This document shows, piece after piece, positions 51,774-60,000 of a stretch of DNA of 64,000 bases. A program made the translations under genes and the position numbers. The DNA lies in NCBI RefSeq assembly GCF_950023065.1, contig NC_088681.1, positions 64,390,836 to 64,454,835 on the forward strand, given 5' to 3'. Every line of letters starts with the position of its first letter. The stretch's first letter is position 1. A model generated the notes under the pieces. It was given only the letters and a program-made list of their open reading frames with translations. It ran no database searches and was not told where the DNA came from. The DNA comes from Planococcus citri (Eukaryota; Arthropoda; Insecta; Hemiptera; Pseudococcidae).

Positions 51774-52969
51774 AATGTTGGTTGCATGAGTTGACATGGA
51801 ATGACCCTTTCAAAAATTCATTTCAGCTTTTGAAATTCCGGATGGCGGTGTATTTTTGTATGCTTTTTTGATTTTGCTGTATTCGGTTCCAACAAATTTT
51901 TCTGTCATTCGGGATCATTTTTACCAATTCTTGAATGGTAGATTATAAGATTTGTACTTACCTTGAAAAGATGCACTTCTACTTGAAAATTTATGAAATG
52001 AGTTTTCAAATTTTCAGGGGTTTGCACGAAATCACGAGTATGAGTCTTTCATTTTAACCTAGGCGATCCATTTTTGGCCTCAAGTCTTCCAATTTCGGCT
52101 AAAAGTGTGTTTTTGACTTTTTCCTGCGGAGTAGGTTGGAAAAGTAGCATTAATTTCACTCGTGGGACCTCTCTCTGGAAGGTGAGGAGCTTGAAAGCAT
52201 ATTCAAAATTATTTCTTGAGAATTTTGAGAATTCAACAAATCATGGGTTGTATGAAGTTTTCGATTTTTTTTGTGACATTTGGGGCTCACTTTTGGACAT
52301 AAAGAGCTCGTATCAAAAAAGTAATTTGAAATTATTCGAAATCAGTACCTACCTATGAAAATTCTAAAAACCATTAGTCGCATAAATTCCTGCAATTTTG
52401 CTTCACATTTGGGGCTTATTATGGGGCAGGAGAGGCTTGAATCCAAATACAAAAGCTAAAAAGTCAACTGAAATTCAAAACCAGCCCTTCAAAAAAATCT
52501 TACGAATCGTAGGTCGCATAAAATTTGCAATTTTATTTACATTTATGGCTTATAGTAAGGCTCAGAAGGTTTATATCAAAAAAGTCAGTTCAATTTCGAA
52601 ATTAGCTCCTCTGAACGAATGTTTTAATTTTTAGAAAATTTCAAGCTTTTCGTGAAATTTAAAAGGCTCGTATTGAAAAAACACCACATGATTTTTGAAT
52701 TTTTACAACATTAGATCAAAATGAAGAGAGAGGGGGGAGGGGGGCAAAAATCATGAAAACTCTTTAGCAAAAGCTCAATTTTTAAAAGAAATTATTGATC
52801 AGGGTGATAATTGGCTCGTTGGTTTTTTAAATACCTATGCTGATTTCGAACATTTCCATCCACTTACTGTTTTTGATACGAACATCTTTCCTCCATCATG
52901 TTCAGCAAACTCAAAATATTTCAAATATTTTTTCTAGAAGTTTTGTTGAATTCAAACACTCTTGCATCA
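51774..52969. other. Men intron 3 before the LTR element, no gene seen
   Basis: AT-rich intronic sequence with no supported exon or transposon. The composition changes sharply at about 52970, where the LTR element is taken to begin. Confidence 0.5.
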
Positions 52970-53491
52970 TGTAGAGGGTACTTGGGACTCCATGTTACCA
53001 CTCTACAGTGGTAATTTGATGCCCAGGCAGGCGGCAACACTGCAACCGGTACAGCGCCATCTGGTGTACTGGTTCAGTGGAGACGACGGCCGAGATTGCC
53101 GAAGCGAGCCGCCTTGCAGTTTTCTAACCATCTTCATAAAGAGTAGTAATAAGTTTAACGCTGGCTTATGCCAACTCTGTCTGTTAGGAAACGCCTCATC
53201 ACCAGCAGAATCTTTCGTGTAAACGAATGGTATCGAATAGTATCGTAGCAACGTTCTTATTCACTGTACATCAAATGAGAAATATAAATATATGGTGAAA
53301 CGTATGTATTTGTGTTGATCATTGATTTACGACGAGTTGTAGAGAGTAGTAGTTGGGTAGACTGAGATAGGTATTCATACCTTGCGGGTTCAGCGTTCTA
53401 TACGAACTGGGTTGTTTTAGGGTTAAGGTACCAGGTGGCATAAGTAAGACTTTTCCCCTAAACCATAAGAACCCTTAGTTTTACCCTAACA
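52970..53491 (+). repeat. Probable 5' LTR
   Basis: The bounds are inferred: TGTAGAGGGTAC at the left, and CCCTAACA at the right, two bases before a TGGCGCC primer site. The region is GC-richer than its left flank and holds AGCGCCATCTGGTG, which as I recall is common in insect gypsy LTRs, and a TATAAATA box at 53283-53290. The left bound needs the matching 3' LTR, which is beyond the window. Confidence 0.6.
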
Positions 53492-53492
53492 T

Positions 53493-53510
53493 TGGCGCCA
53501 TAAACGTGGT
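53493..53510 (+). other. Primer binding site
   Basis: TGGCGCCATAAACGTGGT starts two bases after the proposed LTR end. TGG pairs with the CCA tail of a tRNA. I cannot name the tRNA with certainty. The next 370 bases to the gag ATG form the untranslated leader. Confidence 0.65.
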
Positions 53511-53886
53511 GTTTCTTTCTGAGAAGTTCTGAGCAGGTTGAGAAGTGAAAGTTTGCACAACTGTGCAAAGTGGAACGAAGTTGCTCGGATGCGGATCGGA
53601 CAAACCCATGTGTAACCAGGTTAGTGGTGAATGTTTTATTATTTCGTTAAGTTATTCGTTTATTCGCGATCGTTCGTAATTCGCGAAGTGTTTTTGTAGT
53701 GAAAAAAGTGAAAATTTGCACTTTGGTGCAAGATTGTACTAACCTGGTCAAGTCCATTCCTGCTTGATTTGTGTGCAGTTCTGTCCTGCAACAAAGAAAG
53801 TAGACGTTGTTTAGCCGGATTTTTCTTGAAGTAAACGAAAGTTTGCTTACCTAATTTGAGTATTATTTACCTGATTTTTGAGTAAA

Positions 53887-56800
53887 ATGAGTTCCAACAG
53901 AGGTGGGCGTGGCTCCTCTAATTCTTTGAGTAGATCAAATTCTGGAAATAATTTAGAATCATTAGAGGATTATCGTCGTAATATAGGCTCGAACGTTAAT
54001 GGTAATCGTGTAGCTACTCCCAGTGCTTCCCAAATCCCTCAAAGACAACCGAGAGATGCGGCAGTGGCCTGTACCCAAAGAATTCACGAAACTTTTCCGA
54101 GGAGAAGAAATGAGAGTAGTGCAGGCTCGGAAGCACCTAGAAAGCAAGCGAGGCTTGAAAGTGAGAGTAGTGAGACGAACAGAGACGAAGCTGAGGCGCA
54201 AGCAGAGTTGAACATGCATCAAGCAATGTCCAATTTGGCAAATTCGAGCAGGAACGAACCTGCTCCAAATGTGCAAAATGAAGCTGAGTCTGAACCTGTC
54301 GTGAGTAGACCTGAGCCAAACCCAATGCAAAGCCTGTTGGATAGCCTTGACGCTGACGTACAGCAAGCTTTAAGCCAAGATAATGTCGATTCGGCTGCAG
54401 GTCAAAACCTGCAAGCTGAAGATTTACTAAATAGGACAATAAATCCGAGGCGTTCGAGTTCTAGGGAGTCTGGACGAACGGTGACTGTCTCAGACAACCC
54501 CGAATCGCGTCGTGAATCCAGTGGTAGCCAAAGTGGGGTGCAAAGGCCTACTGCGAGGCGCATCAGCCCCCTACCACCCCCTCGAAGTGTAAGAGCGAGT
54601 AGTGAGCCTGGCTATGGGGTGACAGTCGAAAATGTCACCATGAGCATCGAGGAAGAAGCGCAAGCGCAAATGGCGAGTAGATTTAGGGAGTTGAGCCTAA
54701 ATAACGTAAGAACTAGGCCCCGAGAGACGTTATTTGGTGGTTTTTTACCATCTGAAAATAGACCTAGGGATCCGAGTGCACCTCCTCCCTACTCTGCTGT
54801 AGACCCCCTCGCAAATGGTCAGCCACCAGTAGGCACTAGAGACGCGTCGCGACGAGCTCAAAATAATTTTCAACAGGAAGTTGAAACAATGACTAGACCA
54901 GCGGTTACACGCGCACGTCCGAGCGTGAACGTAGCTATTAGAAGATTTGATTTTAGGCCGGTGAATTTAGGCGTTGAGCACCAGCTTATCCGAGTAGAAA
55001 ATAGACGACCGGAAACTGCTACAGACGCGTACGTTAATGCGCAAATACCTAATTTGCGCGATAATTGCGAAATCTTAGGCCATAGAACCGAATGCATTGA
55101 GACTGAATTATCGCGTACTCGCGTTGATTTGGAAACAATATACCGTGAGATTCAAAATAATATAATTGATAGAGATACAGCGAGTACCGCTCGAATGCGC
55201 CAAATGGCACAGGCATGGGGTACCAATCACTCTAGGCTTATAAATCGTATCGGTGATGAGATTCATAATGAAGGTCTGAGAATGACACAAACGATGGACG
55301 CGGTAGCGGTGCTGGCCGATGAGATTCGGGTTGAAAGGCAAGCGAGACAACGAGACGCCGGTCTAATTAGATTATTAACACAGCGAGTCGTTGAGTTGGA
55401 AAATGAGCGTCAGGCCGAGGCGCCGCAAGGCGGGAGGCCACGCTCCCAAGTTCAAGCGGGCTCAAGTATTCCCCAGAGTGACCCTGTACCACCCGATGGC
55501 CGAAGATTCGGGTTTGACAACCATTTTCAGTGGCAGGACATTCCTGCAAGATGGCAGCAGGGTCCCCAGATGAGACCGCAACAAGCTTCGCAACAAGACG
55601 TGAGAATTGAGCAGAATAATGCGCAATCGAACAGTGCGCAATCAAGACCTGAGGGTCGAGGAGATTCGTTTGGAAGTTTGAGTAACGACGCGCAGCCTCA
55701 CAGAGGCGAAGCTGAATTGGTAAGATCTATGCAATGCAATGCCTTAGGGCTGAGAATTGCATACGAGCCGCTAAATGAGAATGTAAATTACGGTGCCGGA
55801 AATTGTGCAGCAAAGTTAAGCACGCTGCAAGTGTTGAAAATTATTTACGATGAAAGTAACGAATTTGAGCCGCATCTCTTCGTGCGCCAATTTGAGGAGG
55901 CAATGGAGAGTATGTATGCGAATGAGACGATGTATATTAGTATGTTTAGGCAACTAGTAACACACCCGAAAGCGGCTACTTGGAAAGCGAACACCGGTAC
56001 CGAAAAATCGTACAAAGCGTTGAGACAATCGTTCTTGCAAGCAATGTGGAGCCAGCAGCGTCAGGAAGACGCAATGAGTCATGTTAGAGCAGTAGTACTT
56101 CCTGCTACACGTTCTACTGATATGGCAACAGTTGCGCTGCGCTGGTTGCGAGTAGTCTCGAATGTGCAAACCACCGAATGGCAAATGATAAATGCCGTAT
56201 ATCCGCGAATTAATCCAATTTTAAGAACTAGGATTACGAATGAGGAGCGTAACGATATTGTTTTGTTTGCGAGACGCCTCATAGAAATGACTCAAAACGA
56301 GGAGTTCATTGAAGGAGTACCGAACTTGCAGCTCAGAATTCAAGATAATGCTCAACCTCAAGTTAATCGTAGAAATCGTACGAACGATAACTGGCAGAGA
56401 GGTGCTAGTAACAACAACGGCGCTAGAGCAAACTCGGCGGATACGAGACGTAACAATGGCGGTAGTTATAGGTCAAATGATAACAACGGCCGTAGAGACG
56501 ACAGAGCTAGATCTGACAACCGAGACGCTCGAAATACACCTGATAATCGAGACTCACGTGACAGCCGCGACACTCGTGACAACAGAGATTCGCGGGATAA
56601 CCGTGACAACCGAACGCGCAATCGCGATGATACTCGCAACTCCCGAGATAACCGCGATAACAGAGAAGATTCGCGAAGACGTACTAACGACTCCGGAGCC
56701 GCAGCTTCTGGCTCAAACTCGAAAAGAGACGATAACAAAGGAGATGCCAGACGTGATCGTAGAGCGAGAGACGGTGGTACCACCAACGAGGCTGATGCAG

Positions 56801-56904
56801 GCTATGCTGAGATGAATCCGGATGATCCACCTTACTCTGAGGATGAGGTGTCTGATGACAGTTCTCAGACGTCGTCTTTAAACGACGACGTGACGCAGGC
56901 TTAA
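53887..56904 (+). CDS. gag: Retrotransposon Gag polyprotein (1005 aa)
   Basis: The ATG at 53887 is the first in frame after the leader. Residues 1-380 are low-complexity, rich in Ser, Arg, Asn, Glu and Pro. Residues about 390-510 look like a coiled coil, with regularly spaced Leu, Ile and Arg. Residues about 640-810 resemble the helical capsid domain of LTR elements: LFVRQFEEAMESMY, then FLQAMWSQQRQEDAM and later DIVLFARRLIEM. The C-terminus, about 840-945, is a run of RDNRDSRDTRD-type repeats rich in Arg and Asp, followed by an acidic tail. There is no CCHC zinc knuckle, so the Arg-rich repeat is the likely RNA-binding nucleocapsid. It is about twice the length of a typical gypsy Gag. Gag would assemble the particle and package the RNA. 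The stop lies 21 bases after a -1 slippery site. Confidence 0.85.
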   Translation: MSSNRGGRGSSNSLSRSNSGNNLESLEDYRRNIGSNVNGNRVATPSASQIPQRQPRDAAVACTQRIHETFPRRRNESSAGSEAPRKQARLESESSETNRDEAEAQAELNMHQAMSNLANSSRNEPAPNVQNEAESEPVVSRPEPNPMQSLLDSLDADVQQALSQDNVDSAAGQNLQAEDLLNRTINPRRSSSRESGRTVTVSDNPESRRESSGSQSGVQRPTARRISPLPPPRSVRASSEPGYGVTVENVTMSIEEEAQAQMASRFRELSLNNVRTRPRETLFGGFLPSENRPRDPSAPPPYSAVDPLANGQPPVGTRDASRRAQNNFQQEVETMTRPAVTRARPSVNVAIRRFDFRPVNLGVEHQLIRVENRRPETATDAYVNAQIPNLRDNCEILGHRTECIETELSRTRVDLETIYREIQNNIIDRDTASTARMRQMAQAWGTNHSRLINRIGDEIHNEGLRMTQTMDAVAVLADEIRVERQARQRDAGLIRLLTQRVVELENERQAEAPQGGRPRSQVQAGSSIPQSDPVPPDGRRFGFDNHFQWQDIPARWQQGPQMRPQQASQQDVRIEQNNAQSNSAQSRPEGRGDSFGSLSNDAQPHRGEAELVRSMQCNALGLRIAYEPLNENVNYGAGNCAAKLSTLQVLKIIYDESNEFEPHLFVRQFEEAMESMYANETMYISMFRQLVTHPKAATWKANTGTEKSYKALRQSFLQAMWSQQRQEDAMSHVRAVVLPATRSTDMATVALRWLRVVSNVQTTEWQMINAVYPRINPILRTRITNEERNDIVLFARRLIEMTQNEEFIEGVPNLQLRIQDNAQPQVNRRNRTNDNWQRGASNNNGARANSADTRRNNGGSYRSNDNNGRRDDRARSDNRDARNTPDNRDSRDSRDTRDNRDSRDNRDNRTRNRDDTRNSRDNRDNREDSRRRTNDSGAAASGSNSKRDDNKGDARRDRRARDGGTTNEADAGYAEMNPDDPPYSEDEVSDDSSQTSSLNDDVTQA
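56877..56883 (+). promoter_or_regulatory. -1 ribosomal frameshift site TTTAAAC between gag and pol
   Basis: In the gag frame the bases read T TTA AAC, the standard X XXY YYZ slippery heptamer. Slipping back one base changes TTA-AAC to TTT-AAA. It enters a frame that is open from 56859 through the gag stop (56902) and continues without interruption into pol. The overlap between the frames is only 46 bases, and this is the one heptamer of that form in it. A downstream structure was not worked out. Confidence 0.85.
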
Positions 56905-57089
56905 AAAAGAAAAGAGCCACAGCCCCCCCCGAGCCCGATCTCCCCTACGAAGAGTTTGACTTAGTTGGCGACGCATTCGCGCAATTATTAACCGAAATCA
57001 CAAAAGCTAGAGCTAAAAACAACGGTAGCGGAGACGATGCTAAAAAAGAAAGCAAGAGTAGCGTTGAAAAAATTTCTGAGAACTGTACG

Positions 57090-60000
57090 ATGGCAACCGT
57101 GCGTGAACATGTCAAAAAAAGAGAATTTACTAAAAAAAGAGTAATTTTGTCATTGGGCACGTATGAAATAAATAAAGGTAGTATTCGAGATAGCCATATG
57201 AGACGCATACTACGAGAAGTAATTTTCACTCTGAAGGAGAAAGGCATTGAAGATATTAAGTTGCTTTTTCCCATGATTTTTCCAGCTGGAAAAAACAATC
57301 GAGGAGTGACGGCGAAACGTTATTATGCTTGGAGGAGGATCTTTGAGGAGGTTTGTGATAATGAAACCGTCACATTGTGGTGGTCGCCGGCAGCAGTGTT
57401 CATTAGACTGAACAAGCTCGAAGATGGCAGGTTGAAGTTTCAACCTGACAAAGATGGCAAGATTATTCCGCGAGATAACAGACTTCAAAAGAAAGGGAGT
57501 CGATACATGCCTAATGAAACTGGCGAGAAAGACCTATTATTCGAGTTGAAAAAGTGCTACAATTACAAGTTTAAGCCAAAAAAGTCAGTTTTTAACTCTG
57601 AGAATTTATGTGTCGAAACAAGCACAAACTTGTCTGCGGAAGTTGTTACTGAGTCGGATGGTGATTACTTGGTAACCACCAAAGAGTCGGTTGAAAAAAC
57701 AAAAGCAAAAATGCCAGAGAGTAGCCGGCCGTTGGCGCAAATCATTGAAGACCTCACCAAGATGGAAGTTAAGCTGTCACCTGATTGGCAGAAGAAGGTG
57801 AAAATGGTGTGTAAAGCCTGGAAGAACAAAAAAGGTGAAGCCATCGAAGAAAGTTCTGGAGAAGAAGAATCAACGCAATCGGATGGGGCAAGAGTCAATC
57901 AAGAAGCAGTTACGGTCAATCAGGCGGATGCAGTTCAGAGCAGCCCGCTGGAAAATGATGTAATTGATGAGAAGCGGACGGATCCAAGTACTGTCGAGCC
58001 ACTAGTGAGAAGCCAGATCGAGAACTTTGAAGAAGCGAAGTCTTGCGTGGTGCCATTATGGTTCGCTGATTTAAAATTGTACGTACAATTGGATTCCGGT
58101 GCTACACCTAATATAATGTCTGAGTCATGTGCAAATATGTTAATAAATAATTATAAAGATAAAATCGAGTTTATTCATTTGAAAAGAGTATTGCAATGCA
58201 GACTGGCGAACAATCAAACGGTGAGAACTTGGAAGAAAGCGATAGTAGTGCCTCTAAAGTTCGGTAGGCACAAGATTAAGGTGCCATTTTTCGTGATGCC
58301 TGGCGACAACAAGTTGTTACTGATTGGTTCCAAATCACTCGAGAAGCTCGAAATAACTACAAACATGAAAACAGGTACTGCTAAATGTAAGCCCCCAGGT
58401 ACGAACAGAGCAGAAGAAGTAGCTTTTGTCAAGAGAAGTGAGTACAGGGAGGAGGATGTTTCTGCAAACCAAATTCAGATTGTAGACGAGTACGAACCTG
58501 AGTCCATTGAGATTGTATCTCGAGCAGACCTACATAGCTTTTTTAGAAGAGACGGTAGGCCTAAGGATGATGGTCCAGATATCTTTGAGAGAAATCTTAA
58601 GAGGTATTTGGGTGAGGCGGTACGAGAAGGGAGAATCACGAGAGCTGAGTCGGAAGAGGCGCTGGAGGAGCTACTCCAATTTAAAGATGTTTTTAGCCGT
58701 TTTCCTGGAAAATACACTGGGGCAATGGTCAAATTAAAGTTCGTTGACCCCAACAAAATTCCGAACTTCGTAGGCCCAAAGTATACACCTTCAAACAAGC
58801 AGTTAGAAAAAGTTAGGCGTGCGTTAGCTGATATGATCGAGCAGGAAGTAGCAGAGCCGTCTGACACAACTTACATTAACCCTTTGGTGCCTAACGAGAA
58901 GAAGGACGGTAGCGTTAGACTTTGCTTAAACCCAGTAGAGTTAAATCCTATACTACAGATTAATTATAATGAGGCGGGCCTCCTAGATAGAATTATTACC
59001 TCGGATGGAGACGCTCGTTTTTTCACAACGTTGGATTTTACTACAGCCTTTTGGCAGCTTGTGTTGCACCCAGAGTCGCGCAAATATTGTGGTTTCAAGG
59101 TCGATGGCCGAGTATATCAAATGATTAGGTTGCCATACGGTCTGAAGATATCGTCTGCGGAATTTGTAAAAGTTATTAATTTAATTATACCGGATATGGA
59201 GGGAGTGACAAAATACGTAGATGATTTGCTACTGAGGTCACTCACCTTTCGCGAGATGCTGAAGCTGATGATTTATATATTTGGCATCTTGCGTGATAAT
59301 GGATTGAGACTGAATGCCAACAAGTGTAAGTTCTTTGCAAGCTCCACGGACCATCTTGGCTTCAACATTTCAACGAGAAGCATAAAAAAACAAAAAAAGA
59401 AGATTGAAGGTTACTTGGAGTATTTGAAAAAGAAAACAAACGTTAGAACTGGTAAAGTAAAATTAAGAAATGTACGAGAAGTGTTGGCATTGATTGGCTT
59501 AACTGGTATTTATAGTCGCTTCATTCCTAACTACCAAGACATAGTGAGGCCTCTTTATGACTTAACTCGAAAAGGTGTACCATTTATATGGGGCACCGCT
59601 CAAGAAGAGGCGGTAGACAAATTAACTGAGGAGTTTACCAAAGAATTTGAGCTTATGACACCGGTAGATGGAGAAGACATGTACTTGGACACAGTCTCCA
59701 CTGAGCATTCGATCAATGGTGTTTTGTATCAAAACATCAAAGGAGAAGATAAAATTGTAATGTTCGTGAGTAGCGCGTTTAAACAACACCAACAAAGTTA
59801 CACGTTAATTGAGCGCGAAATGTATGCTTTGGTTCGAGTAATAAATAAGCTGCAGTTGTGGCTTCATGGGAGACGCATCCACGTGAGAGGAGACCTCCAG
59901 TCAGTCGTGCACAAGTTTACAACTCTGGCTAAGGTGCATAGAAAGGCGGCTGGCTGGATAACAGAGTTGAATTGTTACGATCTCACGTACGATTTGAAAC

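Noticed and set aside
56466..56786. 106-codon Ser/Arg/Leu-rich frame on the minus strand
   Set aside because: It is the antisense shadow of the Gag Arg-Asp repeat.
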